Of a DNA stretch of 64,000 bases, positions 16,090 through 25,165 are shown piece by piece. The DNA lies in contig NZ_JABFVK010000030.1 in the NCBI RefSeq assembly GCF_013362815.1, forward strand, positions 1 to 64,000, given 5' to 3'. A model generated the notes under the pieces. The model was not told the DNA's origin, ran no database searches, and worked only from the letters and a program-made list of their open reading frames with translations. Each line of letters opens with the position of its first letter. Within the stretch, counting starts at the first letter, position 1. Origin of the DNA: Hamadaea sp. (GTDB lineage: Bacteria > Actinomycetota > Actinomycetes > Mycobacteriales > Micromonosporaceae). A program made the position numbers and the translations under genes.

Positions 16090-18513
16090 TCAGTGCGCGT
16101 ACACCTCGAATTCGGAGACCTGAGCCGCCGGCCAGCCGGTGTTGCCGGTGACCGTGAGTGTGATCTCGCGGGCGCTGACCGGCGGGAAGGTGATGGTCAC
16201 CGCGTTGCCGGTGGCTGGATCGAGCAGGTAGTCCGCGGCCGCGACGAGCAGGGAGCCGTCGACGCCGACGGCGAGCGTCTCGGTACGCGCACCCCAGTTG
16301 CCCGGGAGTTTGAGCACGATCCGGCTGACCGTGACGGTCTGCCCGAGGTCGACGGCGAGCGTTTGCGGGAAGGCGTTGTTGGCCGACTCGAAGTAGGTCG
16401 CCGCGTCCCCGTCCACGAGGTTGGCCGGCGAGAGCCAGAAGCAGCAGCTGGAGCTGGCCGTCGCGGTACGCCCCAAGGCGAGGTTGCCGTCGGGGTCGAA
16501 GCCGATGCCCTTGATTCCGACGACGTAGGGACCCGCCGGCGAGGTGCTTTCGATGGTCAGTTGCCCGGCGTAGTTGGCCGCCGCACCGGGTGTGAAGCCC
16601 ACGGTGATGGTGCAGCTGGCCCCGACGGCGAGCACACCGCACCCGGATTCGGCGGTGTAGCCGCGGGGCGGGCGGACTGTGCCGATGGTGATCGGTCGCG
16701 GGCCGGGGTTGGTGAGGTGGATCGGCAGGGTCGCCGCCGTGCCGATGGCCCGGAAGCCGAAGTCGACGCCGTCCGCCTCGGCGATCGCCAACTGCCCCGC
16801 GGCAGGGAGGCCGCACGCCACGGAGGACCAGCCGACGTTGCCCGTACCGCGGGTGAGGGTGAAGCCGTCGCCGCAGTCGTGGACTCCGGCTGCGCCCAGT
16901 CCGACCGCGACGAGGTTGCTGACCGTGGCCGCGCCCGCCGACTGCAGTTGGACGGCGAAGCTGCCCGCGCCGAGAACCAGCACCCGGTCGGCGGTGACAC
17001 CGGTGATAGCCGAACCGAAGAACTGCAACCCGGCGAAGGAGCTGTCGATCAGGCGCTCGTCGCGTACGGCGATCGCTCCGTCCATCGGCGCATCGGCGGC
17101 GTAGAACCAGATCGCGCCGATCTGCACCGGCTTGTTCGGCACCAACGACCCCGTACGCACCAGCACATTCCCGGCGATGGTGGTGGTCCCGGCAACCGGG
17201 ACCGCGCCGAACCGGTTCCCGACGTGAATTCCGCCGCCCTGCGTCACCGTATCGGCGACGATGTTGCCGCTGACGGTGTTGTCGTGCCCGCCGTAGATCG
17301 CCAATCCGTTGGCCAGCAAGGGAAGGACGACGGTGTTGTTCCGGAAGGCGTTGTGGTGGTCGGCTTCGCGGTCGGACCACATCGCCATACCGTCGTCGCC
17401 GGTGTTGCGGACGAACGTGTGCTCCACGACGGTGTTCGCGACTCCGGCGTGCAGGTTGATTCCGTCCGCCCACACGTTCTGGATCCGGGTGTGGCGTACG
17501 GTCAGATCGGTGGACGGGCCGTCGAACCACATGCCGACCTTGGTGTGCTCGATCCACAGATCTTCCACGGTGGAGTCGCTCAGGGTTCCGCCGAGGCCAC
17601 TGTCCGACGTGGAGTCATCGCGTACGGTCGTCTGGCCGAACAGGGCGAACCCTGCCAGATGGACGCCGGAAGCCCCGGCACTGCCGAACACTCCGATGCC
17701 CGAACCGGTCAGCGTCGTGCGCCAGGGCCCGGCTCCCCGCACGGTCACGTGGTCGACGTAGAGCTTCCGGTTCACCTGGTACGTCCCGGCCGGAATCCAC
17801 AGTGTCCGGTTCTGCGTACGCGCGGCGTCGATCGCGTTCTGCAGCGCGCCACCGGCTTCGGACCCGCCGGTGGGGTCCGCCCCGAACTCGGTCGCGTCCA
17901 GGCTTCCGTCCGGTCGCAGGGCCGGGCCGCCGGCCACCTCGAAGTCCGCGAGGTCCACGACGGTCGCGCGTTGCGCCTGGAGGCGTACCTTCGTGCCAGT
18001 CGGCCAGGTCCGGCCCAGCAGCATCCGGGTGTCATCGAAATAGTGGTGACGGCCGCCGTCCGCCGGATCGTTCGTGAACGGGAACAATCCGTAGGCGTGC
18101 GAGAATCGCGCGGTCAACGGCAGGTCCGGCCCACGGCGGCCGTCGATCGTCATGCGCAGCGCCGAGTCGGCTCCCTCGGGCAACGAGTATCGGACGTCGA
18201 TCGCGTCAGCCGGGGCGGCCAGCACGAATTCGGCGTACTCCCCCGCGTCCAGGGCCACCGCGCGCCGTCCGGACGCCTCGGCCTCGATCGACGTGTAGGC
18301 CCGGCTCGGCCCCAGAATCCGCCCGGTCGTCCGCGCGTTCTCCGCCTCGTACTCGGTGAACGCGACGTCCGCGCCCCGTCCCCCGCCGTCGAGCGCCAGC
18401 GCGGTTCCGGACACCGTCGCGAGGGTCGGTGCCGGTCGCCCGGCTTCGGCGGGCGCGGCGACGGCCAGGCTCGCGACGGTCAAGGCCGTCACCAATATGG
18501 TACGCGTTCGCAT
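16090..18513 (-). CDS. Secreted GH87 alpha-1,3-glucanase / mycodextranase with C-terminal Ig-like and F5/8-type domains
   Basis: An 807-residue exported enzyme predicted to cut alpha-1,3-linked glucan. Signal peptide 1-24 (ILVTALTVASLAVAAPAEA). Residues 55-195 are a jelly-roll module of the kind that precedes GH87 domains (YEAENARTTGRILGPSRAY). Residues 205-620 form a right-handed beta-helix. The catalytic Asp triad D350 (WADGINLH), D373 and D374 (NTGDDGMAMWS) has the 23/24-residue spacing I recall for characterised GH87 enzymes. A Hydin-like Ig domain (about 580-670) and a C-terminal discoidin-like module (NLALGRTATASSSC) follow. The true start is the ATG at 18513 with AAGGAG upstream; the open frame continues far beyond it only by chance. 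The GH13 gene ends two bases upstream. Confidence 0.85.
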   Translation of the reverse strand: MRTRTILVTALTVASLAVAAPAEAGRPAPTLATVSGTALALDGGGRGADVAFTEYEAENARTTGRILGPSRAYTSIEAEASGRRAVALDAGEYAEFVLAAPADAIDVRYSLPEGADSALRMTIDGRRGPDLPLTARFSHAYGLFPFTNDPADGGRHHYFDDTRMLLGRTWPTGTKVRLQAQRATVVDLADFEVAGGPALRPDGSLDATEFGADPTGGSEAGGALQNAIDAARTQNRTLWIPAGTYQVNRKLYVDHVTVRGAGPWRTTLTGSGIGVFGSAGASGVHLAGFALFGQTTVRDDSTSDSGLGGTLSDSTVEDLWIEHTKVGMWFDGPSTDLTVRHTRIQNVWADGINLHAGVANTVVEHTFVRNTGDDGMAMWSDREADHHNAFRNNTVVLPLLANGLAIYGGHDNTVSGNIVADTVTQGGGIHVGNRFGAVPVAGTTTIAGNVLVRTGSLVPNKPVQIGAIWFYAADAPMDGAIAVRDERLIDSSFAGLQFFGSAITGVTADRVLVLGAGSFAVQLQSAGAATVSNLVAVGLGAAGVHDCGDGFTLTRGTGNVGWSSVACGLPAAGQLAIAEADGVDFGFRAIGTAATLPIHLTNPGPRPITIGTVRPPRGYTAESGCGVLAVGASCTITVGFTPGAAANYAGQLTIESTSPAGPYVVGIKGIGFDPDGNLALGRTATASSSCCFWLSPANLVDGDAATYFESANNAFPQTLAVDLGQTVTVSRIVLKLPGNWGARTETLAVGVDGSLLVAAADYLLDPATGNAVTITFPPVSAREITLTVTGNTGWPAAQVSEFEVYAH

Positions 18514-18515
18514 GA

Positions 18516-20147
18516 TCACTCCTTGGGTATGCGCAGCCAGACGGCGGTGTCGACGGGCAGTCGTCCACCGTCGAGTGGAGCGCTGGCGAGCAGAATCTCC
18601 TCGTACGCGGGCAGCTCGACCGGCCCGCCGGAAAGGTTCACGACACAGGCGAATCCGCCGGGCCGGGCGAACGCGAGCACATCGGCCGCGTCGATGTCGA
18701 GCCAGCTCATCGGGCCGTCGCCGAGACCCGGTTCGGCTCCGCGTACGGCGAACGCCGTCCGGTAGAGGGTGAGCATCGAGTCCGGGTCGCCAGCCTGGTC
18801 GTCGGCGGTCAGCTCGGCCCACTCCGTCGGCTGCGGCAGCCAGGCCGGGGCTCCACCGGCCGGGGAGAACCCGTGATTCGCGCCCGTCTTCGACCACGGC
18901 AACGGCACCCGGCAGCCGTCGCGGCCGGGATCGGTCTTCTGCGTACGGAAGAAGAAGGGATCCTGGCGGGCGTGGTCCGGCAGGTCCTCGACCTCCGGCA
19001 GGCCGAGCTCCTCCCCCTGATAGAGATAGACCGCGCCGGGCAATGCCAGGGTCAGCAACGCCGCCGCTCGGGCTCTGCGCGTACCAGTCGGAATATCGGT
19101 GTGGACCTGGTGCCGCGCTTGCCGCAAGGCGTGCTCGAAGCCGGTGTCGGCGCGGCCGTAGCGAGTGACGGTCCGCGTGACGTCGTGGTTGGCCAGCACC
19201 CAGGTGCTGGGCGCGCCGACCGGAGCGTGCGACGCGAGCGTCGCGTCGACGCACCCCCGCAGGGCCTTCGCGTCCCACGGGCAGCCCAGGAAGTCGAAGT
19301 TGAAGGCGGTATGCATCTCGTCGGACCGCAGATAGCGGGCGAACCGTTCGGTGTCGCCGAGCCAGACCTCGCCGATGAGAGCGCGCTTGGGTTCGTAGCT
19401 GTCGGCGATCTGCCGCCACGCGCGATAGATGTCGTGCACCTCGTCGCGGTCGGAGTACGGGTGCGGCTCCGGCGGCGCGGCTGGATCGAAGTCGGCCAGG
19501 TACGGGTCCTTGGCGCACATGGCGGCGGAGTCGATGCGGATGCCGTCGACCCCGCGGTCGAACCAGAACCGCAGGATGTCCTCGAACTCCGCGCGTACGC
19601 GGGGGTGGTCCCAGTTGAGGTCGGGCTGCTCCGCCGCGAACAGGTGCAGATACCACTCGCCATCCCGTACGCGCGTCCAGGCCCGGCCACCGAAGATGGA
19701 CTGCCAGTCGTTGGGCGGCAGTTCGCCGTGTTCGCCGCGGCCGGGCCGGAACCAGAACAGCTCCCGCGCGGGTGAGCCGGGTCCTTCGGCCAGCGCCTGC
19801 TGGAACCAGGCGTGCCGATCGGAGCAGTGGTTGGGGACGATGTCGATGATGGTGCGGATGCCGAGCCGCCGGGCTTCGGCGATAAGCTGCTCGGCCTCGG
19901 CCAAGGTGCCGAACACGGGGTCGATGTCGCGATAGTCCGCGACGTCGTATCCCGCGTCGGCCATCGGCGAGGGGAACCAGGGACTGAACCAGATGGCGTC
20001 GATCCCAAGGTCGTGCAGGTACCCGAGCCGGGCGCGGATACCCGCGAGGTCACCGACTCCGTCCCCGTCGCCGTCGGCGAAGGACCGCGGATAGACCTGG
20101 TAGATGGCGGCGTGCCGCCACCAATCGCGGGTGTCGTCGTCAAGCAC
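18516..20147 (-). CDS. GH13 alpha-glucosidase (oligo-1,6-glucosidase type)
   Basis: A 543-residue intracellular enzyme without a signal peptide. The GH13 barrel shows IYQVYPRSFADGDGDGVGDL, IWFSPWFPSPMADAGYDV, IDIVPNHCSDRHAWF, nucleophile D206 (DGIRIDSAAM), acid/base E260 (LIGEVWLGD) and stabiliser D322 (VLANHDVTR). It probably removes terminal glucose from imported alpha-gluco-oligosaccharides. The start is the GTG at 20147, five bases after a strong AGAGGAGG; an in-frame ATG at 20177 is weaker and lies inside a repeat. It ends two bases before GH87 copy 1, so the two form one operon. Confidence 0.9.
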   Translation of the reverse strand: MLDDDTRDWWRHAAIYQVYPRSFADGDGDGVGDLAGIRARLGYLHDLGIDAIWFSPWFPSPMADAGYDVADYRDIDPVFGTLAEAEQLIAEARRLGIRTIIDIVPNHCSDRHAWFQQALAEGPGSPARELFWFRPGRGEHGELPPNDWQSIFGGRAWTRVRDGEWYLHLFAAEQPDLNWDHPRVRAEFEDILRFWFDRGVDGIRIDSAAMCAKDPYLADFDPAAPPEPHPYSDRDEVHDIYRAWRQIADSYEPKRALIGEVWLGDTERFARYLRSDEMHTAFNFDFLGCPWDAKALRGCVDATLASHAPVGAPSTWVLANHDVTRTVTRYGRADTGFEHALRQARHQVHTDIPTGTRRARAAALLTLALPGAVYLYQGEELGLPEVEDLPDHARQDPFFFRTQKTDPGRDGCRVPLPWSKTGANHGFSPAGGAPAWLPQPTEWAELTADDQAGDPDSMLTLYRTAFAVRGAEPGLGDGPMSWLDIDAADVLAFARPGGFACVVNLSGGPVELPAYEEILLASAPLDGGRLPVDTAVWLRIPKE

Positions 20148-20166
20148 GAATACCTCCTCTATTGTC

Positions 20167-20231
20167 CCGTTGATCATGAACTAACGGTCGTTGTCGACGG
20201 TGTGTCGCAGTACCTAGGTTCATGATCAACG
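20167..20231. repeat. Intergenic repeat element with 14-base inverted ends (copy A)
   Basis: CGTTGATCATGAAC (20168-20181) and GTTCATGATCAACG (20218-20231) are perfect inverted arms. Read on the minus strand, 20167-20210 is about 93 percent identical by eye to 37481-37524, so this is a dispersed intergenic element. The second arm followed by GAG repeats the end of the other copy. It lies between the stop of GH87 copy 2 and the GH13 start. Confidence 0.65.
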
Positions 20232-20244
20232 AGCTGGATGTGGC

Positions 20245-23175
20245 CTAGAAGCCGCTGTTTCCGGCGCCACGGTTGAGCGTGTAGCCGCTGGTGTTGTTGA
20301 GCCCGCCGGAAGTGGCTCCGCTGACGGTCACGTAGCTGACCGCTGCGCTGCCGTACGCCGAGATCTCGATGCCGTAGGTGCCGGCGCCGGAGATCGTGAC
20401 GTGGTCGAGGGTGAGGTTGGTGATGTTCTTCTGCCAGCTCATGAGCAGGCCCTGGTAGGTGCTGTCGAGAATCTCGACGTCCTTCACCAGGACAGGAGTG
20501 GTGATGTCCCGGGACTCGGCGTAGATCCACAGGCCGCCCTGGCTGCTGGCCCAGTCGGTGTTCCAGCCACCGGCCCGGGTGATCGTGTTGCGCTGCACCG
20601 ACGTCGTGCCCGAGAACGGCTGGGCCTCGTGCCACGTGCTGATCGCGATGCCGGTAGCGGTGTAAACCGTGTCGGACAACAGGTTGTCTTCGATCCGGTT
20701 GCCGTTGCCGCCGTAGATCGCGGCGGTGTTGGACAGCATCGGCAGCGCGGCCGTGTTGAAGGTGAAGGCGCTGTTCGTGACCGACGAGGTGTGCGACCAC
20801 ATCGCCATCGCGTCGTCGCCGGTGTTGCGGAACACGCTCTGGTCGACGCGGGTGTTGCTGACGGCGTCATTGAGGTTGATGCCGTCGGCGAAGGTGTCGC
20901 GGACGCGTACGCCGACGACGTAAAGCCCATCGGCGGCGTTGACCCAGAGCCCGACCTTGGTGTGCTCGGCCCAGACGTTGTGGATCAGCGAACCGGTGCC
21001 GAAGCTGCCCCGCATAGCCGCGTCGGTGTTGTCCGCACCGTCGGGTTCCCGGGTGGTGACATCTCCGGCGATGGTGAAGTCGGCGAGCTGAACGTTGCCA
21101 CCGGTGGCGATGAACCCGCCCTTGCCCGCGCTGCCCCGGATGGTGGTGTGCCACATCCCGGCGCCCCGGATCGTCACGTTGTCGATCGACACCCGAGCCG
21201 TCACGTCGAACGTGCCGGCCGGCACCCACACACTCTTGCCCTGCGACTTGGCCGCGCTGATCGCGTTCGTGAACGCCGTCGTGTCGTCGCCCGAACCCGA
21301 GGTCGCTCCGTACGCGGTGACGTCGACCGAGTTGGCGGGGGCGGCGTACGCCGGAGCCACGAGCTCCGTGTCGAGCAGGTCGACGGTGATCTGCGTACTG
21401 CCGTCGTTCTGAAGCTTCAGCACTGTCCCGACTGGATACGTCGCGGCCAGCAGCGCCCGGGTCTCGTCGAAGAACCGGTGTCCGCCGCCGAGCAAGGGGT
21501 CGTTCGGGAACGGGTAGCTGCCATAAACCCAGCTGTACTTCGAGGACAGCGTCAGGTCGGTGATCTTCGTGCCGTTCGCGTACACGGCCAGTGGAGCGGT
21601 AATGCCGGTGCCCAAGGCGTTGTCGGGGATCGACGCCCGGACCACGATCGCGTTCGCGTCCTTCGTCAAGGTGAACTGCGTGTACTTGCCCGCGCTGTCG
21701 AGGCGTACCGAGCGGCGGCCGGACGACTCCGAGGCGAGTGTGCGGTAGGTGCGGTCGGGTCCGAGGACGACGCCATTGGTGCTGCCGCTTTCGGCTTCGT
21801 ATTCGGTGTAGGGCGCGGTCGCGCCGCGCGTCGCGAGCGCGGCTCCACCGGCGACCGTGACGTTGTCGAGCTGTACGCCACCAGAGTCGCCGCTGTCGTA
21901 CTGGTAGCCGATGAGGTTGAGGCCGGCGCGCAGCCCGAGGTTCTGCGACGCGGTGAGCCAGCCCGAACCGGCGGCAAGCGAGATCTGCCCGGCCTTCACC
22001 CCGTTCACGTACGCACTCAGCGTCTTCGCCGAACCGGTGCTGTTCGCATACCGGAGGGTGACCGCAGCGGTGGCCGCGCTCGGGAGGTTGACGGTACGGA
22101 TGACGCGCGCTCCGACGGCGGTGAAGCCGGTGACATATCCGGTCCCGGTGTAGCCGGAGACGCTGGTCGCCGTCGTGACTCCGCCGGAGAAGAAGGCCGA
22201 CTCGACCTCGTACGCCTGCCCGGACGGCGGCGTAGTCGGGCTGCTGGTCGGGCTCGGGCTGCCGCTCGGGGTCGGGCTCGCCCCGGCGACGGTGATGTTG
22301 TCGAGGTTGACGTTGCCGGAGTCGGTCGTGTCGAACTTGTACGCGATCGTGTTCGCGCCTGCGGCCAAGGTCAGCGCCTCGGCGACGGTCCCCCAGGTGT
22401 CCCAGTTGGCCAGCGCCGGGTAGGTCGTCTGGCGAACCTTCGCTCCGTTGACGTAGATCGACAACGTCATCGCGCCACCGGTTCCGTTGGCGTACCGGGC
22501 GGTGACGGTGGCGGAGCCCGCATTGGCGATGTTCACCGCGAAGGTCGTGGCCGCGGTGCCCTTGTTGCCATCCGTGTACCCGCCGACGAATCCAGAGCCG
22601 GTATATCCACTGTGGTCGGTCGCGATCGCCGTTCCCCCGGACAATGTCGCCGACTCGGCTTCATACTGTCCGGCGGGTGCGGCCGGGACGTCGGTGACGG
22701 TCAGGCTGTCGAGGTTGACGTTGCCCGAGTCGGCTGAGTCGAACTTGTAGCGAATGCTGCTGGAACCGGCCGGCAGGGTGACCGTGTCGGTACGCGTCGC
22801 CCAGGTGTCCCAGTTCGTCGTGGCGGGCAACGAGATCTGCCCGGTCTTGACGTTGTTGACGTAGAGGGACAGCGTCATGGTGGCGCTGGTGCCGTTGGCG
22901 TACCGGAGCGCGAGCTGATAACCGCCCGCAGTCACCGCGTTCACGGTGAAGGTCGTGGCCGCGTTGCCCTTGTTGGCGTCGGTGTACCCGCCGACGAATC
23001 CGGAGCCGGTATATCCACTATGGTCGGTCGCCACGACCGCGCCGCCGGAGAGCGCGGCCGACTCGGCCTGATAGGTGGTGGAGCCGGCGCTCGCGGCGCT
23101 GGCGGCGAGGATGCCCGCCGCGGTCAGAGCGGCCGCCGCAAACGCCGCGAAGAGCGCGGGACGGTGCAGCTTCAT
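20245..23175 (-). CDS. Secreted GH87 alpha-1,3-glucanase with three N-terminal CBM35-like modules
   Basis: A 976-residue enzyme. Signal peptide 1-30 (Ala-rich, ending ASAASA). Three carbohydrate-binding modules lie at about 34-163, 170-299 and 322-442. The first two are near duplicates (ATDHSGYTGSGFVGGYTD in each), and the third is diverged and set off by a Ser/Pro/Thr linker (299-320). A jelly-roll (456-606) and the beta-helix (615-976) follow, with D764 (FADGINLN), D787 and D788 (NTGDDAMAMWS) at the same 23/24 spacing as GH87 copy 1. It ends right after the beta-helix, without the C-terminal domains of copy 1. The start ATG has AAGGGAG upstream. It probably binds and opens insoluble alpha-1,3-glucan, feeding the transporter encoded next to it. 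Confidence 0.87.
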   Translation of the reverse strand: MKLHRPALFAAFAAAALTAAGILAASAASAGSTTYQAESAALSGGAVVATDHSGYTGSGFVGGYTDANKGNAATTFTVNAVTAGGYQLALRYANGTSATMTLSLYVNNVKTGQISLPATTNWDTWATRTDTVTLPAGSSSIRYKFDSADSGNVNLDSLTVTDVPAAPAGQYEAESATLSGGTAIATDHSGYTGSGFVGGYTDGNKGTAATTFAVNIANAGSATVTARYANGTGGAMTLSIYVNGAKVRQTTYPALANWDTWGTVAEALTLAAGANTIAYKFDTTDSGNVNLDNITVAGASPTPSGSPSPTSSPTTPPSGQAYEVESAFFSGGVTTATSVSGYTGTGYVTGFTAVGARVIRTVNLPSAATAAVTLRYANSTGSAKTLSAYVNGVKAGQISLAAGSGWLTASQNLGLRAGLNLIGYQYDSGDSGGVQLDNVTVAGGAALATRGATAPYTEYEAESGSTNGVVLGPDRTYRTLASESSGRRSVRLDSAGKYTQFTLTKDANAIVVRASIPDNALGTGITAPLAVYANGTKITDLTLSSKYSWVYGSYPFPNDPLLGGGHRFFDETRALLAATYPVGTVLKLQNDGSTQITVDLLDTELVAPAYAAPANSVDVTAYGATSGSGDDTTAFTNAISAAKSQGKSVWVPAGTFDVTARVSIDNVTIRGAGMWHTTIRGSAGKGGFIATGGNVQLADFTIAGDVTTREPDGADNTDAAMRGSFGTGSLIHNVWAEHTKVGLWVNAADGLYVVGVRVRDTFADGINLNDAVSNTRVDQSVFRNTGDDAMAMWSHTSSVTNSAFTFNTAALPMLSNTAAIYGGNGNRIEDNLLSDTVYTATGIAISTWHEAQPFSGTTSVQRNTITRAGGWNTDWASSQGGLWIYAESRDITTPVLVKDVEILDSTYQGLLMSWQKNITNLTLDHVTISGAGTYGIEISAYGSAAVSYVTVSGATSGGLNNTSGYTLNRGAGNSGF
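22574..22622. repeat. Direct repeat unit within GH87 copy 2 (CBM module 2)
   Basis: This 49-base stretch and 22982-23030 differ at about two positions by eye. The 408-base offset equals 136 codons, the distance between the first two CBM modules, so the modules arose by recent tandem duplication or are kept alike by gene conversion. Confidence 0.7.
22982..23030. repeat. Direct repeat unit within GH87 copy 2 (CBM module 1)
   Basis: Partner of 22574-22622; see that entry for offset and meaning. Confidence 0.7.
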
Positions 23176-23278
23176 CGCTGTGCTCCCTTCGGAAGGGGTG
23201 GGTGTGGTCCCCCGTGGGCGTCATCGGCCGGCCCGACCGGGCTGGCCCGGACCGGCTGATGACGTTCGGTTCGTGCCG

Positions 23279-24166
23279 TCAGCCCTTGAGGGCTCCGGCG
23301 GACAGTCCGTTGAGGATGCTGCGCTGGAAGATCATGAAGATGATCACCATCGGGATGCTGGCGATGGCGAGTCCCGCGAACATCTCGTTCTGCGTCACGT
23401 ATCCGGTGAAGGCCAGCCGGCTCAGCGCCACGCTGAACGTCTGCGCCTGCGGGTCCTGCAGCACGAGCAGCGGCCATAGGAAGTCTTTCCAGGAGCCGAT
23501 GATCGCGAAGATCGAGACGACGGCGAGGACCGGCCGCGACAGCGGCAGTACGACGTTCCACAACATACGGAACCGGCCCGCTCCGTCGATGCTCGCCGCG
23601 TCCAGCAAATCGTCGGGGATCTGGTCGAAGAACCGTTTCAGGACGTAGATGTTGAAGGCGTTGGCCGCTCCGGGCAGCCACAGCGCCCACGGTGTGTTCA
23701 GCAGGTTCACGCCGATCACGGGCACGTCGGAGACGGTCAGGTAGGATGGTACGAGCAGCGCCGCGGCGGGCAGCATCAGGCTCGCCAGCATGCCGCCGAG
23801 CACCACGCCGCCGAACACCGGCCGCAGTTTGGACAGGGCGTACGCCGCCGCGACGTCCACGATGATCTGAATCAGCCAGCCGCCGACCGCGTAGTACGCC
23901 GTGTTGAGCAGGAAGTGGCCGATGTCGAGCTTCTGCCAGGCGTCGGCGAAGGTCTCCGGATGCCAGCTGTGCGGGAACAGGGTCGGCACCGGCTGGGCCA
24001 GCTCGACCGGAGACTTCACCGCCCCGGTGATCATCCAGTAGAGCGGGAAGAAGAAGACGGCGACGAACAGGATCGCCATGACCGCCAGCACGATCCGGTA
24101 GATCACCCGCCCGCGGCCACGGTTGAGGTCGGCGTCGGAGACGAGGGTTCGGGTCGAAGAACTCAT
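23279..24166 (-). CDS. Sugar ABC transporter permease (MalG type, CUT1 family)
   Basis: A 295-residue inner-membrane permease with about six helices. The first follows a short basic N-terminus (RVIYRIVLAVMAILFVAVFF). The cytoplasmic EAA loop reads DDLLDAASIDGAGRFRMLWN with PLSRPVLAVV after it, the contact site for the ATPase. It pairs with the MalF-type permease ending one base upstream and with the lipoprotein binding protein. No ATPase gene is in the cluster; a shared MsiK-type ATPase elsewhere is usual in actinobacteria. A 103-base gap separates it from GH87 copy 2. Confidence 0.92.
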   Translation of the reverse strand: MSSSTRTLVSDADLNRGRGRVIYRIVLAVMAILFVAVFFFPLYWMITGAVKSPVELAQPVPTLFPHSWHPETFADAWQKLDIGHFLLNTAYYAVGGWLIQIIVDVAAAYALSKLRPVFGGVVLGGMLASLMLPAAALLVPSYLTVSDVPVIGVNLLNTPWALWLPGAANAFNIYVLKRFFDQIPDDLLDAASIDGAGRFRMLWNVVLPLSRPVLAVVSIFAIIGSWKDFLWPLLVLQDPQAQTFSVALSRLAFTGYVTQNEMFAGLAIASIPMVIIFMIFQRSILNGLSAGALKG

Positions 24167-24167
24167 G

Positions 24168-25106
24168 TCAGTCGGCCTTCCGGGTCAGCCGCAGGTACAG
24201 CGCCGAGAACGCGGCCAGCACGACGAACAGCAGTACGCTCATTGCCGCTGCCAGGCCGAAGTCGTTGTTGACCGTGAACGCGTACCGGTAGATCAGGATC
24301 ATCACGGTGATGGTGTCCGGGCTGGTCGTGCCGGTGAGCTGGTACGGCTCGATGAAGACCTGCATCGTCGCGATGATCTGCAACAGCAGCAGGACCAGCA
24401 TCAGGAAGCGCATCTGCGGGATGGTGACGTGCCGGATGCGCTGCCACACGCTCGCGCCGTCGAGCTCGGCCGCCTCGTACAGTTCGCCCGGGATGGTCGA
24501 CAGCCCGGCGAGGTACATGATCGCGGTGCCACCCATGTTCGCCCAGGTCGAGACGAGAACGAGGGAGATCATCGCCATCTTCGGGGACTGCGTCCACTGT
24601 GACGTGGGCAGCCCGACGCTCGACAGCAACGAGTTGAACAGGCCCGAGCCGGGGTCGTAGAAATACTTCCACAACAGGACGCTGACGATGGGCGGCAGCA
24701 TCACCGGCAGGTAGACGGCGAATCGGAAGAACCCCTTTGCATGCCTGAACTCGTTGATCACCAGGGCGAGGACGAACGGGATGGCGTACCCGAAGAGCAG
24801 GGCCAGCCCGGTGAACTCGAAGGTGTTCTTCCACGCCGTCAAGAACAGCGGGTCCGACAGCACCGCCCGGTAGTTGTCGAGCCCGACCCAGATCGGGTCG
24901 GTGACGAAGTTGTCCTGCTGGAACGACAGGACGATCCCGCGTACCAAGGGGTACCAGGAGAACACCGCGAAGCACAGCAGACCGGCCGTCAGGAAGGCGT
25001 ACGCCTGGAGGTTGTCGGCGAGCTTGCGGCGCAAGCGGCCCGGCCGCCGGCCCGCGCCCGCCGTTCGCGCGGTGACGCGCCCAGGCCGGGTGGCGGTGAT
25101 CGTCAT
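24168..25106 (-). CDS. Sugar ABC transporter permease (MalF type, CUT1 family)
   Basis: A 312-residue permease. A basic N-terminal tail (RRPGRLRRKLADN) precedes the first helix (AYAFLTAGLLCFAVFSWYPL), and the EAA loop is ELYEAAELDGASVWQRIRHV followed by TIPQMRFL. The true start is the ATG at 25106, after GGCGAAAGGC; the frame is open upstream only by overlap with the binding-protein gene in another frame. The next gene (MalG type) begins one base after its stop, so translation is coupled. Confidence 0.92.
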   Translation of the reverse strand: MTITATRPGRVTARTAGAGRRPGRLRRKLADNLQAYAFLTAGLLCFAVFSWYPLVRGIVLSFQQDNFVTDPIWVGLDNYRAVLSDPLFLTAWKNTFEFTGLALLFGYAIPFVLALVINEFRHAKGFFRFAVYLPVMLPPIVSVLLWKYFYDPGSGLFNSLLSSVGLPTSQWTQSPKMAMISLVLVSTWANMGGTAIMYLAGLSTIPGELYEAAELDGASVWQRIRHVTIPQMRFLMLVLLLLQIIATMQVFIEPYQLTGTTSPDTITVMILIYRYAFTVNNDFGLAAAMSVLLFVVLAAFSALYLRLTRKAD

Positions 25107-25165
25107 CGGGGTGCCTTTCGCCTCGGTTGTGGGCCCCGGGCCGCTGCGCGACCCGGGGCGGTGTC

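Noticed and set aside
16007-17557. Extension of the minus-strand frame that includes LacI copy 1 (open to 17557)
   Set aside because: The upstream part is the antisense-frame shadow of GH87 copy 1; it is Arg/Pro-rich with no family features, and the LacI protein begins at 16006.
18514-19656. Open frame continuing upstream of GH87 copy 1
   Set aside because: It overlaps GH13 in another frame and lacks GH13 codon pattern; the signal peptide and ribosome site place the start at 18513.
20401-22737. Long plus-strand open frame opposite GH87 copy 2
   Set aside because: Shadow produced by GC-rich codons of the real gene; its product is Arg/Asp/Gly-rich without domains.
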